A DNA stretch of 64,000 nucleotides from the NCBI RefSeq assembly GCF_001742225.1, contig NZ_CP017076.1, forward strand, positions 1,265,001 to 1,329,000. The letters are read 5' to 3'. The translations under genes were made by a program, and so were the position numbers. The notes under the pieces are model-generated. The model made no database searches, was not told the DNA's origin, and saw only the letters and a list, made by a program, of their open reading frames with translations. Below, piece after piece: positions 8,971 to 19,091 of this stretch. The stretch comes from Novosphingobium resinovorum. GTDB taxonomy: Bacteria; Pseudomonadota; Alphaproteobacteria; Sphingomonadales; Sphingomonadaceae. Positions within the stretch are counted from its first letter, which is position 1. Every line of letters starts with the position of its first letter.

Positions 8971-10074
8971 ATGCACACCACCGCCGCCATCGCGCGTGAG
9001 GCCCACGGCGACTTCACCGTCGAGCCGGTCGACCTTGCCGAGCCCCGCGCGGGTGAGGTGCGGGTGCGGATCGCGGGCGTCGGCCTGTGCCACACCGACC
9101 TGATCGCGCGCGACCAGTTCATCCCGATCCCGCTGCCCGCCGTGCTCGGCCACGAAGGCGCCGGGTTCGTCGAGGCCGTGGGCGAAGGCGTGACCAAGGT
9201 CGCGGTCGGCGACCGGGTGGTGCTGGGCTTCTCCAGTTGCGGCCACTGCCCCCGCTGCGAAGAACACCTGCCCTCCTATTGCCGCGAGTTCCCGGTTCTG
9301 AACTACGCAGGCGCGCGGGGAGACGGCAGCACCGCGATCAGCATCGACGGCACGCCGGTCTCGGCCAACTTCTTCGGCCAGTCGTCCTTCGCCGCCCACG
9401 CCGTGACGCACGAACGCAACCTCGTTCGGATCGAGGCGCATGACGTGCCGCTCGAACTGCTGGGGCCATTGGGCTGCGGATTCCAGACTGGCGCGGGCGG
9501 GGTGATGCGCTCGCTGGCGTGCCCGGCGGGATCGAGCATCGCGATCTTCGGCGGCGGCCCGGTGGGGCTGGCGGCGGTCATGGGCGCAGTGGTTCAGGCG
9601 TGCGTGACGATCATCCTCGTCGAACCCTTCGCCGCCCGCCGCGCCATGGCGCTTGAGCTGGGCGCAACCCACGTCATCGATCCGGCTGAGGGCGATGTCG
9701 GCGCCGCTATCCGCGCGATCCTGCCGGACGGCGTGGAGTTCGCTTTCGAGACCAGCGGGCGCGAGGCCGTCGTCGAAACCGCTCTGGCATCGTTGTCCAG
9801 CCACGGCCTGCTGGGCCTTGTCGGCGTGCCCCCTCGGCCCGAGAGCAGCCTGTCGATCAACCTCGCCTCGCTCATCACTTACGGCCATCGCATCCACGGC
9901 ATCGTCGAGGGCGACAGCGACCTCCAGACCTTCATCCCGCAACTGGTGGGCCTCTACCGCGAAGGCCGCTTCCCGTTCGACAAGCTGATCCGCACCTACC
10001 CCCTCGCGCAGATCAACGAGGCGGTCGCCGCGCAACTGAGCGGTGAGTGCATCAAGGCCGTGCTGGTCCCCTAG
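8971..10074 (+). CDS. Zinc-dependent alcohol dehydrogenase (MDR, aryl/benzyl-type)
   Basis: 367-aa medium-chain zinc alcohol dehydrogenase. Catalytic zinc ligands are C40 and the GHE motif (H61, E62). The structural zinc loop has four cysteines at C90, C93, C96 and C104. The cofactor-binding GGGPVGLA follows near residue 185. The pattern resembles the benzyl/geraniol-type NAD+ alcohol dehydrogenases, which oxidise bulky primary or allylic alcohols; this subtype is a judgement by eye. It is the last gene of the receptor-P450 operon, followed by a long palindrome that could end the transcript. Confidence 0.9.
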   Translation: MHTTAAIAREAHGDFTVEPVDLAEPRAGEVRVRIAGVGLCHTDLIARDQFIPIPLPAVLGHEGAGFVEAVGEGVTKVAVGDRVVLGFSSCGHCPRCEEHLPSYCREFPVLNYAGARGDGSTAISIDGTPVSANFFGQSSFAAHAVTHERNLVRIEAHDVPLELLGPLGCGFQTGAGGVMRSLACPAGSSIAIFGGGPVGLAAVMGAVVQACVTIILVEPFAARRAMALELGATHVIDPAEGDVGAAIRAILPDGVEFAFETSGREAVVETALASLSSHGLLGLVGVPPRPESSLSINLASLITYGHRIHGIVEGDSDLQTFIPQLVGLYREGRFPFDKLIRTYPLAQINEAVAAQLSGECIKAVLVP

Positions 10075-10099
10075 AGAGCAGGATGTCTCTACACCCTTT

Positions 10100-10176
10100 C
10101 GTCATTGCGAGCGTAGCGAAGCAATCCAAGGGCGGTTTGCGCGGCCCTGGATTGCTTCGCTACGCTCGCAATGACG
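10100..10176. repeat. REP-like intergenic palindrome, copy 1
   Basis: A 77-base near-perfect inverted repeat. The arm begins CGTCATTGCGAGCGTAGCG, runs to the sequence GCAATCC, and is mirrored after a short loop. The same arm recurs at 26876-26951 and 43973-44048. It lies just after the alcohol dehydrogenase stop and before the TetR stop, so it may also act as a bidirectional mRNA end. Confidence 0.85.
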
Positions 10177-10199
10177 AGGGTGGGGCGATGCTCACCGCA

Positions 10200-10835
10200 T
10201 CACCCTCGCGGCGCGAGGCCCCGCACAAGCACATCGACCATCGTGGCGGCCAACGCCTCGGCGCTCTGTTCGCCTTGCGCCGCGTACCATTGCCCGGGCC
10301 AGTTGAGTGCGCCCGCCAGCGTGAAGGCGGTCATCCGCACGTCGAGCGGCGCGATCGAGGCGTCTTCAACACCCGCCGCCACCAGATCGCGCATGGCCTG
10401 GTCGATCCGCCGCTTGAGCGCCCGGAAATGCGCGCGGCCTTCCTCGGACAGCACGTTGTCGTCGGTGCGCACTACGCAGCGGCCGAAATCGTCCATGTTG
10501 ATCTCGGCATAGCGGCGCAGGAAATGCGTGAGGCGCGTCAGGCCGCTGCCCGGCTCGCGCTCCGCTTCCGCCGCCGCCTCCTGCAGCAGTTCGAGGCCGC
10601 GCGTGATGCATTCCAGCAGCACCTGCTCCTTGTTGCCGAGGTAGCGGTAGATCGTCGGCTTGCTGATGCGCAGGCTGGCCGCGACCTCGTCCAGCGAGGC
10701 GGCCTGGAAGCCGCGCGCGTTGAAGGCGCGCACGGCCGCAAGCAGCACGGCCTCGCGCTTCTGGTCCTTCTCGCGAAGGCGGTCCTCGGGCGAACGGAAC
10801 GGGGAATCGATGAAGTCTGGCTCAGGTGTCGTCAC
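10200..10835 (-). CDS. TetR-family transcriptional regulator
   Basis: 211-aa TetR repressor. The N-terminal helix-turn-helix spans roughly residues 20-65 (AFNARGFQAASLDEVAASL, then RISKPTIYRYLGNKE), followed by an all-helical ligand-binding domain. The frame is open up to an ATG at 10910, but the GTG at 10835 is preceded by AAGGAAAA at good spacing. Choosing it leaves an 8-2-8 palindrome at 10883-10900 in the promoter instead of in the coding region. It lies between two catabolic operons and is divergent from the SDR/acyl-CoA dehydrogenase operon, so it probably represses that operon and itself until a substrate or CoA ester binds. Confidence 0.9.
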   Translation of the reverse strand: MTTPEPDFIDSPFRSPEDRLREKDQKREAVLLAAVRAFNARGFQAASLDEVAASLRISKPTIYRYLGNKEQVLLECITRGLELLQEAAAEAEREPGSGLTRLTHFLRRYAEINMDDFGRCVVRTDDNVLSEEGRAHFRALKRRIDQAMRDLVAAGVEDASIAPLDVRMTAFTLAGALNWPGQWYAAQGEQSAEALAATMVDVLVRGLAPRG

Positions 10836-10882
10836 GGCTTTTCCTTGTCTGGCGACATTGACAAGAAACGCGTCGTTATGCA

Positions 10883-10900
10883 ACGTACTCAAGAGTACGT
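10883..10900. promoter_or_regulatory. Likely TetR operator
   Basis: A perfect inverted repeat, ACGTACTC-AA-GAGTACGT, with 8-base arms and a 2-base centre. It lies in the 144-base gap between the divergent TetR and SDR genes, 48 bases before the TetR start and 80 before the SDR start. TetR proteins bind such palindromes as dimers. A TTGACA hexamer at 10858-10863 is a candidate -35 nearby. Binding is inferred. Confidence 0.65.
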
Positions 10901-10979
10901 AAGAAACCAATGAGTTTCATGAGCCTCCCGGAGACGCGATTCGCGCTGGACCGGGGGCAGTTGCGGAAAGGGATTCCTG

Positions 10980-11741
10980 ATGAAGATCGAAGGCGTGGCG
11001 GCAATCGTGACCGGTGGCGCATCCGGCCTTGGCGCGGGCACCGCGCGGCGGCTGGCGGCGGCGGGGGCGAAAGTGACCCTGTTCGACCTCAACGCCGAAC
11101 TGGGTGCTGCGACCGCGCGCGAGATCGGCGGGCACTTCGTATCGGTCAACGTGACCGACGAGGGCGCCGTCGAGGCCGCGCTGGAAGAGGCCGAGGCGCT
11201 GAACGGCAAGGCCCGCATCCTCGTCAACTGCGCCGGGATCGGCCCGCCCGCCAAGGTGATCGGGCGCGACGGCAAGGCGATCCCGCTGGCGGATTTCTCC
11301 AAGATCGTGACGATCAACCTGATCGGCAGCTTCAACGTCCTGTCGAAGTTCGCCGCGCGGCTCCACGATGCAGACCCGATCGGCGAGGAGCGCGGGGTGA
11401 TCGTCAACACCGCCTCGGTCGCGGCCTATGACGGGCAGATCGGGCAGGCGGCCTACGCGGCGTCGAAGGGCGGCATCGTCGGCCTGACGTTGCCGGTGGC
11501 GCGTGAATTCGCCCGCTACGGCATCCGCGTGATGACGATCGCGCCGGGCATCTTCTGGACCCCGCTGCTGGCGACGCTGCCGCAGGAGGCGCAGGATTCG
11601 CTCGGCAAGCAGGTGCCGTTCCCCAGCCGTCTGGGCCAGCCGGACGAATACGCGCAGCTGGTCGAAAGCATCGTCACCAACCCGATGCTCAACGGCGAGA
11701 CGATCCGCCTCGACGGCGCGATCCGGATGGCGCCGAAGTGA
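10980..11741 (+). CDS. SDR, 3-hydroxyacyl-CoA dehydrogenase type 2 (HSD10)-like
   Basis: 253-aa SDR with TGGASGLG (residues 11-18), NCAG in place of NNAG, and a YAASK catalytic segment. The long insert after NCAGIGPP and the end of the protein resemble the HSD10/3-hydroxyacyl-CoA dehydrogenase type 2 group, which oxidises 2-methyl-3-hydroxyacyl-CoA and related esters. The ATG at 10980 has a ribosome site (GGAAAGGGA). It is the first gene of the TetR-facing operon, and the next gene starts inside its stop (GTGA). It probably performs the third step of a beta-oxidation-like cycle. Confidence 0.88.
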   Translation: MKIEGVAAIVTGGASGLGAGTARRLAAAGAKVTLFDLNAELGAATAREIGGHFVSVNVTDEGAVEAALEEAEALNGKARILVNCAGIGPPAKVIGRDGKAIPLADFSKIVTINLIGSFNVLSKFAARLHDADPIGEERGVIVNTASVAAYDGQIGQAAYAASKGGIVGLTLPVAREFARYGIRVMTIAPGIFWTPLLATLPQEAQDSLGKQVPFPSRLGQPDEYAQLVESIVTNPMLNGETIRLDGAIRMAPK

Positions 11742-12928
11742 GCGGCGTACCCGGTGCCGGTCCCGAATTGACCGCGCAGATCGCCGCAAAAGTCGAAGCC
11801 TTCGTGCGCGAAGTCGTCGCGCCTTACGAGAAGGACCCGCGCCGCGATCACCACGATTGCCCGAGCGAGGAACTGGTCGCCGAACTGAAGGCCAAGGCGC
11901 GCGCCGCCGGGGTGCTGACGCCGCATATCCTGCCGGACGGCCGCCACCTGACCCAGCGTGAGACGGCGGTGGTGCTGCGTGCCTCGGGCCTCTCGCCGCT
12001 CGGCCCGCTGGCGCTCAACACCGCTGCGCCGGACGAGGGCAACATGTACCTGCTCGGCAAGGTGGGCAGCGCGGCGATCAAGGAACGGTTCCTGAAGCCG
12101 CTGGTGGAAGGGCGCGCGCGCTCGGCCTTCTTCATGACCGAACCGGCGGACGAGAACGGCGCCGGGTCCGACCCTTCGATGATGCGGACGACCTGCCACC
12201 TCGACGGCAATCACTGGGTCATCAACGGGCGCAAGGCGTTCATCACCGGCGCGGAAGGCGCGCAGGTTGGCATCGTCATGGCGAAGTCCACGGACGGCGC
12301 CTGCATGTTTCTGGTCGACCTGCCCGATCCGGCGATCCGCATCGAGCATGTGCCCAACACCATCGATTCCTCGATGCCCGGCGGCCATGCCGTGGTCGCC
12401 ATCGAGAACCTGCGCGTGCCGGCCGACCAGATGCTTGGGCAATCGGGCGAGGGGTTCCGCTATGCGCAAGTGCGCCTCGCGCCCGCGCGGCTGTCGCACT
12501 GCATGCGCTGGCTGGGCGCCTGCATCCGCGCCAACGAGATTGCCACCGACTACGCCAATCGCCGCATGGCCTTCGGCAAGCCGCTGATCGACCACGAAGG
12601 CGTCGGCTTCATGCTGGCCGACAACCTGATCGACCTGAAGCAGAGCGAACTCATCATCGACTGGTGCGCGGACGTTCTCGACGTGGGCGAAGCGGGCGGC
12701 ACCGAAAGCTCGATGGCCAAGGTCGCGGTGTCCGAGGCGCTGATGCGGGTGGCGGATCGCTGCGTGCAGGTGATGGGCGGGCAGGGCGTGACCGCCAACA
12801 CCATCGTCGAGCAGGTGTTCCGCGAGATCCGCGCCTTCCGCATCTACGACGGTCCCACCGAAGTCCACAAGTGGAGCCTCGCCAAGAAGATCAAGCGCGA
12901 CTGGAAGACGTCACATGAGCAGCACTGA
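11738..12928 (+). CDS. Acyl-CoA dehydrogenase, ACAD10/ACAD11-like
   Basis: 396-aa acyl-CoA dehydrogenase starting at a GTG that overlaps the SDR stop. Visible features are FFMTEPADENGAGSDPS for substrate and flavin contact, NGRKAFITGA, VQVMGGQGV, and the C-terminal FRIYDGPTEVHKWSLAKKI. This C-terminus and the partner kinase gene directly downstream match the two halves of the animal ACAD10/ACAD11 proteins, in which a kinase domain is fused to an acyl-CoA dehydrogenase. The last 14 bases overlap the kinase gene. Likely role: desaturation, or elimination from a phosphorylated hydroxyacyl-CoA, together with the next gene. Confidence 0.88.
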   Translation: MSGVPGAGPELTAQIAAKVEAFVREVVAPYEKDPRRDHHDCPSEELVAELKAKARAAGVLTPHILPDGRHLTQRETAVVLRASGLSPLGPLALNTAAPDEGNMYLLGKVGSAAIKERFLKPLVEGRARSAFFMTEPADENGAGSDPSMMRTTCHLDGNHWVINGRKAFITGAEGAQVGIVMAKSTDGACMFLVDLPDPAIRIEHVPNTIDSSMPGGHAVVAIENLRVPADQMLGQSGEGFRYAQVRLAPARLSHCMRWLGACIRANEIATDYANRRMAFGKPLIDHEGVGFMLADNLIDLKQSELIIDWCADVLDVGEAGGTESSMAKVAVSEALMRVADRCVQVMGGQGVTANTIVEQVFREIRAFRIYDGPTEVHKWSLAKKIKRDWKTSHEQH

Positions 12929-13988
12929 CGCCGCCGCCAATGCCGGCACCGGCGCCGTGCGCGAGGGCTATCGCTTCGACGAGGCGCGGCTGGCGGCGTG
13001 GATGGACGCGCATGTCGAGGGCTTCGCCGGGCCGCTCACGGTCGAGCAGTTCAAGGGCGGGCAGTCCAACCCGACCTACAAGCTGGTCACGCCGGGGCGC
13101 GCCTATGTGCTGCGGCGCAAGCCGCCGGGGCAGGTGCTGAAAGGCGCCCACGCGGTCGAGCGCGAGGCGCGGGTGCTGTCGGCGCTAGGGGCGACGGGTT
13201 TCCCGGTGGCGCATGTCCATGGCCTGTGTCTGGACGAAAGCGTCATCGGCAGCTGGTTCTACGTGATGGAGATGGTCGAGGGCCGCATCTTCTGGGATGC
13301 GACGTTCCCCGACGTTCCGCACGGGGAGCGCGCCGCCTACTTCGCCGCGATGAACGCAACGATCGCCGCGCTGCACCGGATCGAGCCGGACGCGGTGGGG
13401 CTGGGCGACTACGGCAAGCCGGGCAATTACTTCGAGCGCCAGATCGCCCGCTGGTCGCGCCAGTATCTGGAGGACACCGAGGCGGGCCGCGATCCGGGCA
13501 TGGACCGGCTGATCGAATGGCTCCCCACGGCGATCCCGGCGGGCGACGAGACGCGCATCGTCCACGGCGACTTCCGCTGCGACAACATGATCTTTCATCC
13601 CACGCAGCCGCGCGTGCTGGCGGTGCTGGACTGGGAACTTTCGACGCTGGGGCATCCCCTGGCGGACTTCGCCTATCACGCGATGATGTTTCGCATGCCG
13701 CCCGACATCGTGGCGGGGCTGGGCGGCGCGGACATCGCGGCGCTGGGTATCCCGTCGGAGGCCGAATACCTCGCCGCTTATTGCCGCAACGTCGGGCGCC
13801 CGCCGATTTCGGAGCAGGACTATGCGTTCTGCATCGCGTTCAACTACTTCCGGCTGGCAGCGATCTTCCACGGCATCAAGGGGCGCGTGATCCGGGGCAC
13901 GGCCGCGTCCGAACACGCCCGCGAGCGTGCCGCCAGCCTGCCGCGCATCGTCGCGCTGGCAGTGGAAAGCATGGAGGCCTGCCTGTGA
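12915..13988 (+). CDS. APH-fold kinase, ACAD10/11 N-terminal type (hydroxyacyl-CoA kinase candidate)
   Basis: 357-aa aminoglycoside-phosphotransferase-fold kinase. It has a nucleotide loop FKGGQSNPTY, the catalytic loop HGDFRCDN (H217-N224) and the metal-binding Asp239 in VLDWE. Genes of this type beside acyl-CoA dehydrogenases correspond to the kinase half of ACAD10/11. In the levulinate (lva) pathway a related kinase phosphorylates 4-hydroxyacyl-CoA before an acyl-CoA dehydrogenase-family enzyme removes the phosphate. By analogy this kinase may phosphorylate a hydroxyacyl-CoA. Antibiotic resistance is unlikely in this context. Start overlaps the dehydrogenase; stop overlaps the next GTG start. 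Confidence 0.85.
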   Translation: MSSTDAAANAGTGAVREGYRFDEARLAAWMDAHVEGFAGPLTVEQFKGGQSNPTYKLVTPGRAYVLRRKPPGQVLKGAHAVEREARVLSALGATGFPVAHVHGLCLDESVIGSWFYVMEMVEGRIFWDATFPDVPHGERAAYFAAMNATIAALHRIEPDAVGLGDYGKPGNYFERQIARWSRQYLEDTEAGRDPGMDRLIEWLPTAIPAGDETRIVHGDFRCDNMIFHPTQPRVLAVLDWELSTLGHPLADFAYHAMMFRMPPDIVAGLGGADIAALGIPSEAEYLAAYCRNVGRPPISEQDYAFCIAFNYFRLAAIFHGIKGRVIRGTAASEHARERAASLPRIVALAVESMEACL

Positions 13989-14773
13989 GCGACACACCTG
14001 TACTGTTCGACCTTGCGGACGGCATCGCCCGCGTCACCCTCAACCGGCCCGAGGCGGGCAATGCCATCGACCTTGCGATGGCGCGCGCGCTGGCCGAGAT
14101 CGCCATCCGCTGTGAGACCGACACCGCGATCCGCTGCGTCGTCCTCACCGGCGCGGGGCGGCTGTTCTGCGCGGGCGGCGACGTGGGGCTGTTCAAGTCC
14201 TCGGGCGATCATGTCGATGCGCTGCTGAGCGAACTGGCGGGCACGCTGCACATGGCGCTCACCCGCTTCGCGCGCATGGCCAAGCCGCTCTTGGTGCTGG
14301 TCAACGGACCGGCTGCGGGTGCGGGCCTCAGCCTCGCGATCGGCGGCGACGTGGTGCTCTGCGCACGGTCGGCGCACTTCACAGCCGCTTACGGTACGCT
14401 CGGCCTGACGCCCGACGGCGGGATGAGCTGGTGGCTGCCGCGCCTCGTGGGCCTCCGCAAAGCGCAGGAGATCATCCTCACCAACCGCCGCATCAAGGCC
14501 GACGAGGCCGAGGCGATCGGCCTGGTCACCCGCACCGTCGATGACGAGGCGCTGGCCGCCGAGGGCGACGCGCTGGCCGCCCGCCTTGCCGATGCCGCCG
14601 TGGGTGCGCTCGGCGCGGCGCGGGGACTGCTGCGCCAGAGCCTTGAGACCAGCCTCGACGCACAACTGGAACGCGAAGTCGCGGCGATTACCCGGTCGGG
14701 CGCCGCACCCGAATGCCGTGAGGGCCTTGCCGCCTACTTCGAAAAGCGCACGCCGAACTTCAAGGGAATCTGA
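13985..14773 (+). CDS. Crotonase-superfamily isomerase, PaaG-like
   Basis: 262-aa enoyl-CoA hydratase/isomerase-fold protein, starting at GTG 13985 inside the kinase stop. The oxyanion-hole segments are present (FCAGGDV, GPAAGAGLSLA). The two hydratase glutamates are missing: the position in GAGLSL is Ser, and the second lies in AAYGTLGL. Instead it has GLTPDGGMSWWLPRLVG, the pattern of PaaG-type isomerases, in which the Asp of PDxG is catalytic. It is therefore more likely a double-bond isomerase than a hydratase. It is distinct from the true hydratase at the end of the same operon. Confidence 0.86.
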   Translation: MSDTPVLFDLADGIARVTLNRPEAGNAIDLAMARALAEIAIRCETDTAIRCVVLTGAGRLFCAGGDVGLFKSSGDHVDALLSELAGTLHMALTRFARMAKPLLVLVNGPAAGAGLSLAIGGDVVLCARSAHFTAAYGTLGLTPDGGMSWWLPRLVGLRKAQEIILTNRRIKADEAEAIGLVTRTVDDEALAAEGDALAARLADAAVGALGAARGLLRQSLETSLDAQLEREVAAITRSGAAPECREGLAAYFEKRTPNFKGI

Positions 14774-14776
14774 CAC

Positions 14777-17699
<2,923 letters not shown>

Positions 17700-17779
17700 T
17701 CCCCTTTAACGGTGGTGTCAATCCGCCGCGGTGTAAGGCCCACCCCGTTCAGCTAGTTCGCTGCGCTCCCAAGCCTTCC

Positions 17780-17837
17780 AGCCCTCCCGCAAGCGGGAGG
17801 GCTGATGCGGCGCCCCCCTCCCGCGAGCGGGAGGGGG
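17780..17837. repeat. Paired GC hairpins between convergent operons
   Basis: Two adjacent perfect hairpins. The first, 17780-17803, has arms AGCCCTCCCGC / GCGGGAGGGCT. The second, 17814-17837, has arms CCCCCTCCCGC / GCGGGAGGGGG. More mirrored sequence follows at about 17842-17870 (TTAGGCCGCAGGCCTTAG). They fill the 209-base gap between the convergent hydratase and bioB genes and probably end both transcripts. No T-run is present, so I class them as intergenic repeats. Confidence 0.7.
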
Positions 17838-17908
17838 AGCGAGACTTAGGCCGCAGGCCTTAGTCGCAGCGGGGTGGGCCTTGCGCTATGCCAGAAGCGC
17901 AGGCGGGA

Positions 17909-18967
17909 CTACTCCGCAGCCTCCAGCTTCGCGCAGCCCTTCGGCATGCGCTGGGCTTCAACTTGCGCGGGCGTCAGTTCGATCGCCATCGGCTTGAGGC
18001 CGAGCCGTGCAAACATCGCCAGATCGTTGTCGTCGCCCGCGTTGGGCGCGGTCAGCAGCTTGTCGCCGGTGAAGATCGAGTTCGCGCCGGCCATGAAGCA
18101 CATCGCCTGCGTCATCTCCGACATCGATTCGCGGCCGGCAGAGAGGCGAACCATCGAGCCCGGCATGGTGATGCGCGCGACCGCCACGGTGCGCACGAAC
18201 TCCACGTCGTCGATATTGGCGAGCGGTGTGTCGGCCAGCATGTCACCCAGCACGGTGCCCTTCACCGGCACCAGCGCGTTCACCGGCACCGACTGCGGGT
18301 GCTCCGGCAAGGTGGCGAGCGTGTGGACGAAGCCCACGCGATCGGCGCGGGTCTCGCCCATGCCGACGATGCCGCCCGAGCACACGTTGATCCCCGCCAT
18401 GCGCACGTTCGACAGCGTATCGAGGCGGTCTTCCATCGTGCGCGTGGTGATGACCTGATCGTAGCGTTCAGGGCTCGTGTCGATGTTGTGGTTGTAGTAG
18501 TCGAGGCCCGCGTCGCTCAGCATGTCGGCCTGATCGGGCGTCAGCATGCCCAGCGTCATGCAGGTTTCCATGCCCATCGCGCGCACGCCCTTCACCATCT
18601 CGATGATGGCGGGCATGTCACGGTCCTTGGGGTTGCGCCAGGCCGCGCCCATGCAGAAGCGGGTGGAGCCCTGATCCGCCGCCTGCGCCGCGCGCTGGAG
18701 CACGGCCTGCACCTCCATCAGCTTGGTCGCCTTGACGCCGCTGTTGGCGGACACCGACTGCGAGCAATAGCCGCAATCCTCCACGCAGCCGCCGGTCTTG
18801 ATCGAGAGCAGCGTGGAAAGCTGCACTTCGTCCGCCTTGTGGCTGGCGCGGTGAACTTCGGCGGCGCGGAAGACCAGTTCGGTGAACGGCAGGTCGAATA
18901 GCGCCGCGATTTCCTCGCGGGTCCAGTCAGTACGAGGGGTGGTGGAGAACGGCGATCCCTGCGGCAT
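17909..18967 (-). CDS. bioB: Biotin synthase
   Basis: 352-aa radical-SAM enzyme that inserts sulphur into dethiobiotin. The SAM iron-sulphur cluster motif CVEDCGYC is present, preceded by LLSIKTGG. Later segments [19 protein letters not shown], and the conserved [16 protein letters not shown] confirm BioB. I chose the ATG at 18967 (MPQGSP) because GGGAGAGT lies just before it; an earlier in-frame ATG at 19006 is possible. No other biotin genes are adjacent. It is divergent from a biotin-dependent carboxylase operon and shares a 123-base promoter region with it that contains a GntR-type operator, so biotin supply is probably induced together with the carboxylase. Confidence 0.95.
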   Translation of the reverse strand: MPQGSPFSTTPRTDWTREEIAALFDLPFTELVFRAAEVHRASHKADEVQLSTLLSIKTGGCVEDCGYCSQSVSANSGVKATKLMEVQAVLQRAAQAADQGSTRFCMGAAWRNPKDRDMPAIIEMVKGVRAMGMETCMTLGMLTPDQADMLSDAGLDYYNHNIDTSPERYDQVITTRTMEDRLDTLSNVRMAGINVCSGGIVGMGETRADRVGFVHTLATLPEHPQSVPVNALVPVKGTVLGDMLADTPLANIDDVEFVRTVAVARITMPGSMVRLSAGRESMSEMTQAMCFMAGANSIFTGDKLLTAPNAGDDNDLAMFARLGLKPMAIELTPAQVEAQRMPKGCAKLEAAE

Positions 18968-19014
18968 TTCTGGTACTCTCCCGATGTGTCCGGCCGTCAA
19001 CGGCAAATTCTATC

Positions 19015-19041
19015 GATCAAAATCGTCGGACGATATTGACA
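19015..19041. promoter_or_regulatory. GntR-type operator 1 with flanking -35 elements
   Basis: The inverted repeat ATCGTCGGACGAT spans 19022-19034. One base to its right is TTGACA (19036-19041), facing the carboxylase operon. One base to its left, on the minus strand, is TTGATC (19020-19015), facing bioB. A repressor dimer here would block both promoters. GCAACAAAGA follows at 19070-19079, at the same distance from TTGACA as at operator 2. No good -10 hexamer is obvious. Confidence 0.75.
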
Positions 19042-19091
19042 GACCACGAAGCTGTAGTCCACAAGGTTCGCAACAAAGACAAGGGCAGGGG

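Noticed and set aside
8083..10035. 650-codon minus-strand open frame over the SDR and alcohol dehydrogenase genes
   Set aside because: His/Arg/Ala/Gly-rich shadow typical of high-GC DNA, with no recognisable domain; both sense genes have complete catalytic motifs.
10100..10176. Palindromic repeats considered as a CRISPR array
   Set aside because: Copies are single, 17 kb apart and without regular spacers; no cas genes are present.
10047..10913. Plus-strand open frame of 288 codons antisense to tetR
   Set aside because: Reads through a REP-like palindrome and lacks any family feature; the minus strand encodes a standard TetR protein.
12915..13988. Aminoglycoside resistance gene
   Set aside because: The APH fold is shared by many small-molecule kinases; the overlap with an acyl-CoA dehydrogenase gene points to the ACAD10/11-type kinase.
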